The position numbers and the translations under genes were made by a program. 64,000 bases of DNA from Pontibacter sp. HSC-14F20 (GTDB lineage Bacteria > Bacteroidota > Bacteroidia > Cytophagales > Hymenobacteraceae), in the NCBI RefSeq assembly GCF_019599265.1, contig NZ_JAHZTC010000008.1, forward strand, positions 62,001 to 126,000, given 5' to 3'. Positions within the stretch are counted from its first letter, which is position 1, and each line of letters begins with the position of its first letter. The notes under the pieces are model-generated. The model ran no database searches. It worked only from the letters and a program-made list of their open reading frames with translations, and was not told the origin of the DNA. Below, one piece after another: positions 43,302-51,694 of this stretch.

Positions 43302-43760
43302 TTAGGAATTATCGTTGCTGGAGCCTGAATTGCTGTTATTCTTGTTGCTCTGGCGTCCTGCTTCTGCATGTCCCTCAGAGTCGCCATGCCAGCCTTTACC
43401 TTGGTTCTGACTGCTGCTCCTGGCCTGTGACTGGTTGCCACTTCTGGCCTGGGTTTGTCCACTCTGCGATGAGTTGCTGCTCGAAGAGGATGAACTTTCG
43501 TTCTTATGGCTCTGTCGACCGGCTTCTGCATGACCTTGCGAATCACCGTGCCAGCCCTGGCCCTGGTTGCCGCTTCTTGCCTGCGAACCCTGATTGCTCT
43601 GTCCCGAAGGATTGTTCTGAGAACGTGAAGTGCTCTCAAACTCACCGGACTCGTTTCTAGGCTGATTCTGATTATTGTTTCTATTCTGGTTCTGATTTTG
43701 ATTTAGGTTGTCTTCGTTCTTACGATTCATGTCCTGATTCTCTTCATTATTGCGTTTCAT
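43302..43760 (-). CDS. Asn/Gln/Ser-rich protein with two degenerate KGG-type repeats
   Basis: A 152-residue low-complexity protein dominated by Asn, Gln, Ser, Gly and Arg, with no hydrophobic core. Two near-identical 18-residue units occur at residues 69-86 (GWHGDSQGHAEAGRQSHK) and 123-140 (GWHGDSEGHAEAGRQSNK). They resemble the KGG repeat of stress proteins such as YciG/GsiB (GF-x-x-D-x-E-x-x-x-x-A-x-x-GG), with the GG replaced by GR. Such proteins accumulate under desiccation, starvation or salt stress. The role here is inferred. An upstream stretch (43761-44053) shows no other gene. Confidence 0.75.
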   Translation of the reverse strand: MKRNNEENQDMNRKNEDNLNQNQNQNRNNNQNQPRNESGEFESTSRSQNNPSGQSNQGSQARSGNQGQGWHGDSQGHAEAGRQSHKNESSSSSSSNSSQSGQTQARSGNQSQARSSSQNQGKGWHGDSEGHAEAGRQSNKNNSNSGSSNDNS

Positions 43761-44053
43761 AGCTTTCGTGTATTTAAATTAAACATACTGTCGCCGTGCC
43801 AGACGGGACTCTCTGTTTTACGAGTTAAACTTTTAACAGTTAGCAATTTAGCCCAGTCGATATAGGCATAGGTATAGCAATAAAACCGATTTTAACTAGT
43901 ATGGGTATATAGCACTACAGAAGTATAACAGCGGATGTATGTAGTTGTGCCTGAACAGCTTGAGAAGCTGAAATGCCAGAGAGAACCAAGTGTTGGCTTG
44001 GACTATACAAAGAGGAAGAAAAACGAAAATACCTTAAATATTATGAAAAAAAA
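43761..44053. other. Intergenic stretch
   Basis: No gene or strong hairpin was found. It carries the upstream region of the repeat protein on the minus strand, and two nested GGCATAGGTATAG words near 43865-43878. Confidence 0.5.
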
Positions 44054-45250
44054 TTAGTTGGAAGGGAGTACCGCTTTGTGGCAATAAATCACTAAAGGCT
44101 TTTGGTGCATATCTGTTGTAAAGAAAAGATAGTCTTCGCCACCTTCTTTTATACCTGTCTTTTTGCGGATATCGGCTACCGACTCCAGAAAATTGCGAAC
44201 CGTTATGTTAGCCTTGCGTTGCGGCAACCTGGCTAAAATCTCTTTCTTATTATAGCGCCCTATACCCTGGCAGACAAACGCGCGGCCCGGAAAATCAGGT
44301 ATAAGCTGATCGGAGGTATAGAGGTGACTGTTGGGATGGAGCTTGTAAAGCCCAAACTGACTGGCCACACTGCGGTAAGCCCCTGATTTAAGTATAGCTG
44401 AGTTGGGTTCGTAAAGGTATGTCTTTGGGTCGGCAAAGATGACGGTCGCCTGCTCTTCCTGTTCTTTAGTAAAGGTAAGCGTCTGTATACTGCCGTCAGG
44501 CAGTAGGTTGACGGACTGGCGCTCGGGGTTAGCAGTTGCCCGGGGCTGTAGCAGGTATAACACTTCCTTGCACTCGTTGTGCAGCGCGATCACCCATACC
44601 TTCGCCACAGCGCCCAATTGTTCGAGCGCAAGCTCAATATCGAGCATGGGGGATGTTTTGAGCAGCACTGCGTTCGCCTTTTCAAACAGCACCGGGAGTA
44701 ATTGCAACACATCTGGTTCACAATCTTTCAGCAGGTGCACCTTTTCGTGTCTTTCGCCCCGCCGCGCCGGATCCAGGTACAGCACATCGGCGTGGCCGGT
44801 AAAGTGTTGCAAAAAATGCTCAGTCGTGGTATTAACCGTTTCGATATTCGGGACACCCAGTAATTTGAAATTATAAGCGGCTATTTCTGAAAGCGCGCTG
44901 TTCTGCTCTACGTGCACCACCTGCTCAAATTGCTTTGCAAAAAAGAAACTGTCCACTCCAAAACCGCCTGTCAGGTCAACGAGTAGTTTACCCTTCACTA
45001 GTGAAGCTTTAAAAGCCGCTGCTGGCTCCGAAGAGGTCTGCTCTACTGACACCGCCGTTGGAAACACCACATCCGAATTTGCCGCCCAGGTCGGCAATTT
45101 ATCAGCAGCTTTTTGCCGCGCCTGGATCTGCTTGACCAGGTCAGTAACCGGCAGCTGCGGGTAACGGCTTGCCTGCAGCATCAGCTCGGCGGGGTTACGA
45201 TGCTGGTGCTGCTGTATAAAATCTTTCTCTTCCGGAGTATAGTGCTTCAT
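44054..45250 (-). CDS. Class I SAM-dependent methyltransferase with THUMP-like C-terminal domain
   Basis: A 398-residue cytoplasmic protein of the kind described in Bacteroidota (PG_1098-like). An N-terminal helical region is followed by a Rossmann methyltransferase core (LLVDLTGGFGVDSFFFA as SAM motif I, VVHVEQNSALSEIAAYN, LYLDPARRGERHEK as the catalytic block), then a ferredoxin-like and a THUMP-like domain that should bind RNA. DPARR resembles the DPPR/NPP motif IV, suggesting a base N-methyltransferase, substrate unknown. The ATG at 45250 was used because TACCTTTG, a consensus -7 box, overlaps the longer TTG start, leaving almost no leader. Confidence 0.85.
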   Translation of the reverse strand: MKHYTPEEKDFIQQHQHRNPAELMLQASRYPQLPVTDLVKQIQARQKAADKLPTWAANSDVVFPTAVSVEQTSSEPAAAFKASLVKGKLLVDLTGGFGVDSFFFAKQFEQVVHVEQNSALSEIAAYNFKLLGVPNIETVNTTTEHFLQHFTGHADVLYLDPARRGERHEKVHLLKDCEPDVLQLLPVLFEKANAVLLKTSPMLDIELALEQLGAVAKVWVIALHNECKEVLYLLQPRATANPERQSVNLLPDGSIQTLTFTKEQEEQATVIFADPKTYLYEPNSAILKSGAYRSVASQFGLYKLHPNSHLYTSDQLIPDFPGRAFVCQGIGRYNKKEILARLPQRKANITVRNFLESVADIRKKTGIKEGGEDYLFFTTDMHQKPLVIYCHKAVLPSN

Positions 45251-45259
45251 GGTGCGCTG

Positions 45260-45267
45260 CAAAGGTA
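45260..45267 (-). promoter_or_regulatory. -7 element immediately upstream of the THUMP-like methyltransferase
   Basis: TACCTTTG on the minus strand (45267-45260) ends 9 bases before the ATG at 45250, so the transcript would be leaderless or nearly so. No -33 match was seen. Confidence 0.4.
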
Positions 45268-45386
45268 CAAATTTAATCAGCCCTGTTTTCTTTCATAAAA
45301 ATTGGCCATCCGCAAACAATCCTTATGCCTGCTGGTTGTATACACAGCTAAAAGAAACTTTTACTAAAATAATTTATCAGAATACT

Positions 45387-46076
45387 ATGAAGAAATGGAT
45401 GAAAATCATGATGCTGGCCATGCTGCCGGTTCTGGTGCTTACAAGCTGCGATGATGACGATGATGATATGGCCGTTATCGAAAGTGCCAATGTAATGGTG
45501 GTGCACGCCTCACCTGACGCACCGGGAGTCGATCTGTTGGTGGATAATAACAAGGTAAACACAGCTGCCCTTACTTTTCCTAACAACACCGGCTACCTCG
45601 AAGTGCCAGCTGGCCGTCGCAATGTAAAAGTGAATGCCGCAGGTACCAGCACAACAGTGATAAACGCTAATCTAGATCTGGAGCGCAACATGAACTACTC
45701 TGTATTCGCGATTAACACTTTGAGTAATATCGAGCCGTTGGTCTTGATGGACGACCTGACTGCCCCGGCCTCCGGAAATGCGCACGTGCGTTTTGTGCAC
45801 CTCTCGCCAGATGCTCCGGCAGTGGATATTGCTGTAACTGATGGACCAGTGCTGTTCAGTAACAGTTCGTTTAAACAAGCTTCTGCCTTTACTCCTGTGC
45901 CAGCAGGTTCATATAACCTGGAAGTACGCCTGGCTGGAACCGAAACCGTAGTGTTGGCCTTACCAAATGTACAAGTGAGCGGCGGCCGCATCTACACTGT
46001 TTTTGCAAGAGGCTTTGTGGCGCCACCGGCAAGCAATACAAACTCACTTGGTGCCGAAATAATCATCAACCGATAA
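45387..46076 (+). CDS. DUF4397 domain lipoprotein
   Basis: A 229-residue lipoprotein from the ATG at 45387: signal MKKWMKIMMLAMLPVLVLTSC (Cys21), a run of six Asp, then two repeats of a DUF4397-type beta-sandwich unit beginning VMVVHASPDAPGVDLLVDN and VRFVHLSPDAPAVDIAVTD. DUF4397 proteins are predicted cell-surface or periplasmic proteins of unknown role. The Asp run just after the lipid Cys is like the export signals seen on many Bacteroidota surface lipoproteins. It has its own terminator and is monocistronic. The longer frame from 45249 was rejected. Confidence 0.9.
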   Translation: MKKWMKIMMLAMLPVLVLTSCDDDDDDMAVIESANVMVVHASPDAPGVDLLVDNNKVNTAALTFPNNTGYLEVPAGRRNVKVNAAGTSTTVINANLDLERNMNYSVFAINTLSNIEPLVLMDDLTAPASGNAHVRFVHLSPDAPAVDIAVTDGPVLFSNSSFKQASAFTPVPAGSYNLEVRLAGTETVVLALPNVQVSGGRIYTVFARGFVAPPASNTNSLGAEIIINR

Positions 46077-46099
46077 CTGCGAAGAAGACTATACCTATA

Positions 46100-46127
46100 A
46101 GAAGCCTGTGCCATTGGCACGGGCTTC
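46100..46127 (+). terminator. Intrinsic terminator after the DUF4397 gene
   Basis: Stem AGAAGCC(T)GTGCC with GGCAC(G)GGCTTCT (46100-46112 with 46116-46128), 3-base loop, one internal mismatch; followed by GTATTT, so the T tract is modest. Confidence 0.65.
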
Positions 46128-46181
46128 TGTATTTAACAGGAAACTAAACTGCTTGATTTTCAGTTGAGTAATGCTCTTCTA

Positions 46182-46212
46182 TTGAAGATGAGGGATAAAT
46201 TTTGTAATTTTG
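46182..46212 (+). promoter_or_regulatory. Promoter of ahcY
   Basis: TTG (46182-46184), 20-base spacer, TAATTTTG (46205-46212), then the ATG at 46238. This is a clean Bacteroidota promoter with a leader of about 20 bases. Confidence 0.75.
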
Positions 46213-46237
46213 TGCTTCCTTAAGAAAAAAGTAGAAT

Positions 46238-47545
46238 ATGATCGATACAACACTCAAGTACAAAGTAAAAGATATTTCGCTGGCCGAGTGGGGCCGCAAA
46301 GAGATCAGATTGGCAGAGGCCGAAATGCCCGGTCTGATGGCTATCCGTGAAGAGTATGGCCCAAGCAAGCCACTGGCAGGTGCCCGTATCGCCGGCTGTC
46401 TGCACATGACCATCCAGACTGCTGTGCTTATCGAAACATTGGTAGAGCTGGGCGCTGAAGTAACCTGGTCTTCCTGCAACATCTTCTCTACGCAGGACCA
46501 TGCCGCCGCTGCCATTGCCGCTGCCGGTATCTCTGTGTATGCCTGGAAAGGTATGACGGCCGAAGAGTTTGACTGGTGCATTGAGCAGACTTTGTTTTTC
46601 GGTGAAGACCGCAAACCACTCAACATGATCCTGGACGATGGTGGTGACCTGACAAACATGGTGCTTGACAAGTATCCGGAACTTGCTGATGCCATCAAAG
46701 GACTTTCTGAAGAAACAACAACTGGTGTTCACCGTCTGTATGAGCGTGTGAAAAACGGCACATTGCCGATGCCTGCTATTAACGTAAACGACTCGGTTAC
46801 TAAGTCGAAGTTTGATAACAAGTATGGCTGTAAAGAGTCGTTGGTAGATGCAATTCGTCGTGCTACAGACGTGATGATGGCCGGAAAAGTAGCTGTTGTA
46901 GCTGGCTACGGTGACGTTGGTAAAGGTTCTGCTGCTTCACTTCGTGGTGCCGGTGCCCGTGTTATCGTTACAGAAATTGACCCAATCTGCGCCCTGCAGG
47001 CTGCTATGGATGGCTTTGCGGTGAAGAAAATGGTTGATGCTATAAAAGAAGCTGATATCGTGGTAACCGCTACTGGTAACAAAGACATCATCTCTGAGCA
47101 GCATTTCCGCAGCCTGAAAGATAAAGCGATCGTTTGTAACATTGGTCACTTCGACAACGAGATCGACATGGCCTGGTTGAACGGTGCTTACGGTCATACT
47201 AAAGACACCATCAAGCCGCAGGTAGATCTTTATAATATTGATGGCAAAGACGTTATCGTGCTGGCTGAAGGCCGCCTGGTGAACCTGGGTTGCGCGACTG
47301 GTCACCCTTCGTTTGTAATGTCGAACTCTTTCTCGAACCAGACACTGGCTCAGATCGAGCTTTGGACTAACGCGGATGCCTACGAGAACAAGGTATATAC
47401 CTTGCCGAAGCACCTCGACGAGAAAGTAGCCCGTCTGCACCTAAGCAAGATTGGCGTAGAACTGGATGAGCTTCGTCCGGATCAGGCCGCTTACATTGGT
47501 GTAGAAGTAGAAGGTCCTTACAAGCCGGAATACTACAGATACTAA
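46238..47545 (+). CDS. ahcY: Adenosylhomocysteinase
   Basis: AhcY (435 aa) splits S-adenosylhomocysteine into adenosine and homocysteine, relieving product inhibition of methyltransferases. Conserved blocks are [19 protein letters not shown], the [16 protein letters not shown] active-site loop, DDGGDLT, the [16 protein letters not shown] segment, the NAD-binding [13 protein letters not shown], and the C-terminal signature ending KPEYYRY that reaches into the neighbouring NAD site of the tetramer. It lacks the 40-residue insert of the longer bacterial forms and resembles the eukaryotic-type length. High codon quality suggests strong expression. Own promoter and terminator. Confidence 0.98.
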   Translation: MIDTTLKYKVKDISLAEWGRKEIRLAEAEMPGLMAIREEYGPSKPLAGARIAGCLHMTIQTAVLIETLVELGAEVTWSSCNIFSTQDHAAAAIAAAGISVYAWKGMTAEEFDWCIEQTLFFGEDRKPLNMILDDGGDLTNMVLDKYPELADAIKGLSEETTTGVHRLYERVKNGTLPMPAINVNDSVTKSKFDNKYGCKESLVDAIRRATDVMMAGKVAVVAGYGDVGKGSAASLRGAGARVIVTEIDPICALQAAMDGFAVKKMVDAIKEADIVVTATGNKDIISEQHFRSLKDKAIVCNIGHFDNEIDMAWLNGAYGHTKDTIKPQVDLYNIDGKDVIVLAEGRLVNLGCATGHPSFVMSNSFSNQTLAQIELWTNADAYENKVYTLPKHLDEKVARLHLSKIGVELDELRPDQAAYIGVEVEGPYKPEYYRY

Positions 47546-47570
47546 TCTTAGGATTCAAGGTATAAACAAG

Positions 47571-47600
47571 AAAGCCGGGGCATCTGCTCCGGCTTTTCTG
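47571..47600 (+). terminator. Intrinsic terminator after ahcY
   Basis: Stem AAAGCCGGGGC/GCTCCGGCTTT (47571-47581 with 47586-47596) with one G-T pair, 4-base loop, then T residues. Confidence 0.85.
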
Positions 47601-47721
47601 TTATGGCAACTTTTACTTGCCCAATTGCTCCGGGTTTACACAAAGATTGCCAGACAAGTAAAATATTTAGGCTGTCCTTTCAATTAAAGTCAGGGCAAAT
47701 ATCGCTTTTTGGCAGTTTCTA

Positions 47722-48462
47722 TCAGATAATATTAAAGCGCGACATCAGCGCCTTTTTGTAGGATTTTCCAATTGGAATATCGCCTTTAGAGAACACGACC
47801 GCGTTTTCCTCCAGAGCTTCTACTTTGTCGAGGTTAGCGATGTAGGAACGGTGCACCCGCACAAAATTGCTCGACGGCAGCTTATGCTCCATGTCTTTGA
47901 GGGTAGAACTGACAAGGTACTTCTGATCCACTGTAACGATAAAAGAGTAGTTGTCATACGCCTCCACCCAGAGGATGTCGCTGTAATGTACCTTGATGAT
48001 ACGATGCTTTACCTTTACAAAAATGTAATCGGTTTGCGGTTCCGCTTCCTTTGGTGCTTTGCCACCACCATTATCAACTACTTTTTGGCCGGAACCGTGC
48101 TTGTAAAGAGCCAGCTCAATGGCGGAGCGCAGGTTTTTTTCGTCGAAAGGTTTAGCCAGAAAGCCATCAGGTTCCGTTTTTTTTGCTCTGTCCAGCGTGT
48201 CCTTGTCTGCGTAGGCGGTCAGGTAGATAAATGGAACGTCGAATTCTTCCCGAATTTTAGAGCCGATTTCTATACCATCTATATCCCCTTTCAGGTTCAC
48301 ATCGAGCAAAACCAGGTCTGGTTGCATGGTTCGGATTATGTCAAGAGTGTTCTCACCGGAGTCGATGGCACACGTCTGGTAACCCAGCTCCTCTAAACAA
48401 GCCGCCAGGTCTTCTGCGATAATAATTTCGTCTTCCGAAATAAGGATCTTTGGTTTCGTCAT
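47722..48462 (-). CDS. LytTR-family response regulator
   Basis: A 246-residue two-component regulator. The receiver (1-120) has the acidic pair in ILISEDE, phospho-acceptor Asp54 in LVLLDVNLKGD, the Thr of YLTAYAD and the Lys of LAKPFDEKN. A polar linker (KHGSGQKVVDNGGGKAPKE) leads to a LytTR DNA-binding domain (145-245: ILWVEAYDNYSFIVT, LPSSNFVRVHRSYIANLDKV). It is encoded 30 bases after the large sensor kinase gene, so the two form a system. Gene targets are unknown. LytTR proteins usually bind pairs of imperfect direct repeats upstream of their targets; none was searched for here. Confidence 0.92.
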   Translation of the reverse strand: MTKPKILISEDEIIIAEDLAACLEELGYQTCAIDSGENTLDIIRTMQPDLVLLDVNLKGDIDGIEIGSKIREEFDVPFIYLTAYADKDTLDRAKKTEPDGFLAKPFDEKNLRSAIELALYKHGSGQKVVDNGGGKAPKEAEPQTDYIFVKVKHRIIKVHYSDILWVEAYDNYSFIVTVDQKYLVSSTLKDMEHKLPSSNFVRVHRSYIANLDKVEALEENAVVFSKGDIPIGKSYKKALMSRFNII

Positions 48463-48492
48463 AGCATTAAACTCATACGTAAAAGTAGCAAC

Positions 48493-51465
48493 TTACGATG
48501 CCAAAACAAAATACAATATTGATTTTGTACCATTATTGTTTTGGAACTCTATATTACCGCCAAGTTTTTTGGCGAGTGATGAGACCAACTGCAAACCAAA
48601 CGACTTCTTTCGGCGCTCTTCAAAGTCAGTTGGTAAGCCGATTCCATCATCATGCACTGTCAGGGTATAGGTGTTGTGCTGTTGTGGTCTCAGGTATACA
48701 GCAACCTGCCCGTACTGGTTTGGGAAAGCGTATTTGATGGAGTTGGAAACAAGTTCATTGACAATCAGCCCCAGTGAAAGTGCTGTATCAGCCTCCACCA
48801 TGGTCGTCGGGATGTCGAGCTTAATTTTGATGTGCCGTTCTGTTGTGCCGTAGGTAGCGCATAAGCCCTCACATATATCCTGTATGTAGGCATTCAGGTC
48901 TATCGAAGCCAGATCCTCGTGTTGGTAAAGTCGCTCATGCAAAATGGCCATCGACCTGACCCGCCCCCGTACAGACTGCATTACCTCAAGGGCCTTGGGA
49001 TCCTGCACATGCCGGGCCTGTAGGTTGAGCATACTCATGATGATCTGCAGATTGTTCTTCACGCGGTGATGGATCTCTTTCAGCAGAATTTCCTTCTCCC
49101 TATTTTTTCCTTCCAGGAGCTGTGTGCGGTGCTGTACCTTTTGCTCCAGCAGGCTATTGAGTTTTACCAGGCTTCTTTCGCGCAACCTTACCACGCTGAT
49201 GGTAGCACCGGTGGCAATGAGTACCAGCAAGACGATAAACCATTCCCGCCGCCACACCGGAGGCACGATCGTGAAGGTATAGGTGAGCGGGCTTGGAGTC
49301 CAGTAGCCATCGCTGTTAGCAGCCAGCAACTGAAAGGTATAGGTGCCTGGATCGAGGCTGGCGTAAGTGGCAAATGAGTGATCTGTGACAGCTGACCAGT
49401 TGTCGTCGTGCCCTTTGAGCCGGTAACGGTAACGCACCCGGTCTGGTGCCGTTAGCGAGATACCATGAAAGTCGAATGTAAGGTGATTTCTGTTGTGCGG
49501 AAGCCGCAGGTTAACCGGGAGCCCGGTAGCTGAGTCGGTGGTATAGCCCAGGCTTGACCAGTCAGTAGGCTTCAGAAAGAGCATGATATCAGCCAGAATT
49601 GTATTCGGGTATACCTGGTTGCGGCGGTCCATGTCGGGCAGGTACATGGTTAGGCCTTTGGCTGTGGCAAACCATACGGTACCGTCAGGCGTTTGCGTAA
49701 TCCCCCTGTTACTCACTTCAAGGCCCCTGAATCCTTCCTGATTTGCATAGGATCGGATGCTCAGGCGACCCCGGTCATGGAGCTGGTCGAGTTGTACTTT
49801 TAAAACGCCCCGGCTGGTACCAACCCACAGGTGGTTAGTATTATCGACGAACAAACTTTTTATACCTTCGTTGGGGAGCCCGTTCCGGGAGTTGTATACC
49901 TTGGGAGCCTTCCATTTGTCATGCCAGGCCATGATGCCGTAATTAAAGCCGCCAAAATATAGCGTGCCTGACTCATCTTCTGCGATGGTTAAGATCGCCC
50001 GAAAACCTGGCTCTCCCAACCCTTTCGCAGCAGCTATCGTGTTGTTCTCGTATTGGAATACCCCTTTTTCAGCTCCCATCCATATCCTTCCGCTTCTGTC
50101 GCGGTGCAGGGCATGTACTTTACCTGTAAGCTGCGGCTTGTGCAAGAGCTTTATGCGCTGTTGATTCGATTGAAGTATAGCCAATCCGGCCGCTGTGGCA
50201 AGCAGCATGTCTCCATTTTGCAAGGGCATGGCCTGGTATACCTCAGCTGAGGGTAAGCCCTGCGCTGTGCCATAATGCGCTACCTTGCCTGGCCCCAAGC
50301 GGTATAGCCCTTTGCTGGTACATACCCAAACATCATTTTGATGGGCTACCCACATACTATGCAGGGTGGTGCCTTTTGGCCAGATGTTGGTCTCTAGCCA
50401 GTTCAGAATGCCACCCTCCATAAATGCGGCATAACCATCGTCGGTACCCAGCCATACCCTGCCTTGGGTATCCTGTGCCAGGGCAGATATCACGGGTTCC
50501 TTTACCTGCCCCATGTCAAAAAAATGTACGAACCAGGGGTTCCGGTATTGCATAAGCCCATGACCGGTTGTGCCGATCCAGATATTGCCTTCACGGTCTG
50601 TTGTAATGCAGTTTACTCGGTCCGTGCGTAAGCCACTATAGCGGGTCAGGTGCTGAAACTCCTTGCCGTCGTATTTGAGCACGCCATTTAAACGCAGACT
50701 CAACCATTGATGACCGTAATTGTCCGTAGTAAAGTCTCCTATGTTAGGGCTTACTATACCTGCCGGTAGCTCAAATTCCTCCAGCTTGTCTAACCTGAAA
50801 GTTGCCACCCCGTCAGCTGTTCCAATCCAGATGGTGCCGTCAGGTGACTGGTCAAGTGCATTGATGCTGTTGTAGGGCAACTCACTGTTAGCTACAGTGT
50901 AGTTGCTTATCCCTTTAGCATTTAGTCTGTATAGGCCCTGCGAGTCGCTTCCTGCCCAAAGCTCATTTGTAGCTGTAAAGAGTATGTCATTGTAACGGAT
51001 AGCTGGTAAGTCGGTGTGCTGCGCAAATCTGTTTTTGGCCAGGGAGTAAACGCCGCTGTCTGAAGCAGCCCAAATAGTGCCCTGGTTGTCTTCTGTTATA
51101 CTGTAGATACCTCCGGGTGGCAATCCGGCTTCCAGGTCATACACATAAAAACTGTTACCTGTAAACAGCATCAATCCTTTGTCAGTTGTCCCGATCCAGA
51201 TACGGTTCCGGCTGTCAAGCAACAGGCAGCTTATACTGTTGCTGCTCATGCCATCCCGCTTGGTATAGGTATGAAAAGTAGACCCATCAAAGCGACTGAG
51301 GCCTCCGAGGGTGGCGACCCAAAGCTGTCCTTTGTGATCCTGCAGAATGTGGTTTACCTGCGATTGGGGCAAGCCCTGCTCCAGCGACCAGTTTCGGAAG
51401 TTGAACTGCTGCGCCTGTGAGTGGAGCGAAACTACCAGCAAAATTAAGAGAGCAAGGGGGCGCAT
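48493..51465 (-). CDS. Propeller-type sensor histidine kinase (Reg_prop/Y_Y_Y, HisKA_2)
   Basis: A 990-residue sensor with signal peptide (MRPLALLILLVVSLHSQAQQ), two seven-bladed periplasmic propellers of Reg_prop repeats (1-650, for example GTIWIGTADGVATF and NIWIGTTGHGLMQY), a Y_Y_Y domain (about 660-740), one membrane helix (EWFIVLLVLIATGATISVV), a coiled linker, and a HisKA_2-type kinase: EIHHRVKNNLQIIMSMLN with the phospho-His at 799/800, then ATPase boxes LIVNELVSNSIKYAF and DDGIGLP. This periplasmic architecture is that of Bacteroidota nutrient sensors, but without the AraC output of hybrid systems. The partner LytTR regulator follows 30 bases downstream. Confidence 0.92.
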   Translation of the reverse strand: MRPLALLILLVVSLHSQAQQFNFRNWSLEQGLPQSQVNHILQDHKGQLWVATLGGLSRFDGSTFHTYTKRDGMSSNSISCLLLDSRNRIWIGTTDKGLMLFTGNSFYVYDLEAGLPPGGIYSITEDNQGTIWAASDSGVYSLAKNRFAQHTDLPAIRYNDILFTATNELWAGSDSQGLYRLNAKGISNYTVANSELPYNSINALDQSPDGTIWIGTADGVATFRLDKLEEFELPAGIVSPNIGDFTTDNYGHQWLSLRLNGVLKYDGKEFQHLTRYSGLRTDRVNCITTDREGNIWIGTTGHGLMQYRNPWFVHFFDMGQVKEPVISALAQDTQGRVWLGTDDGYAAFMEGGILNWLETNIWPKGTTLHSMWVAHQNDVWVCTSKGLYRLGPGKVAHYGTAQGLPSAEVYQAMPLQNGDMLLATAAGLAILQSNQQRIKLLHKPQLTGKVHALHRDRSGRIWMGAEKGVFQYENNTIAAAKGLGEPGFRAILTIAEDESGTLYFGGFNYGIMAWHDKWKAPKVYNSRNGLPNEGIKSLFVDNTNHLWVGTSRGVLKVQLDQLHDRGRLSIRSYANQEGFRGLEVSNRGITQTPDGTVWFATAKGLTMYLPDMDRRNQVYPNTILADIMLFLKPTDWSSLGYTTDSATGLPVNLRLPHNRNHLTFDFHGISLTAPDRVRYRYRLKGHDDNWSAVTDHSFATYASLDPGTYTFQLLAANSDGYWTPSPLTYTFTIVPPVWRREWFIVLLVLIATGATISVVRLRERSLVKLNSLLEQKVQHRTQLLEGKNREKEILLKEIHHRVKNNLQIIMSMLNLQARHVQDPKALEVMQSVRGRVRSMAILHERLYQHEDLASIDLNAYIQDICEGLCATYGTTERHIKIKLDIPTTMVEADTALSLGLIVNELVSNSIKYAFPNQYGQVAVYLRPQQHNTYTLTVHDDGIGLPTDFEERRKKSFGLQLVSSLAKKLGGNIEFQNNNGTKSILYFVLAS

Positions 51466-51627
51466 CCGAAAGCAAGAACATTAGAGAGAACAATACATAA
51501 AGCTAATATATTTTGTAATAAAAAATAGCTTAATATTTATATTACTGTAAAGTTTAATATTTGTTGCCTCTCCGCTATACCTATTGTTATAACGTTGTCT
51601 GGGACATAGGCTGGGCTATGTAAAAGA

Positions 51628-51674
51628 GATGCCTATACCTACTGAGCAATAACCAGTCAGCAGGTATAGGCATC
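51628..51674 (-). terminator. Hairpin with TATACC/GGTATA arms after the glycosyltransferase gene
   Basis: GATGCCTATACCT (51628-51640) pairs perfectly with AGGTATAGGCATC (51662-51674), with an inner CTGA/TCAG pair. It follows the minus-strand stop at 51695 and is followed by TCTTTTAC. The arms are inverted copies of the GGTATA word. Confidence 0.6.
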
Positions 51675-51694
51675 AATCATATGGAGCTTGTTTA

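Noticed and set aside
48484-48500. Overlap of the kinase gene and its regulator as a fusion
   Set aside because: The kinase stop at 48493 and the regulator start at 48462 are separated by 30 bases with a clean stop, so they are two genes.
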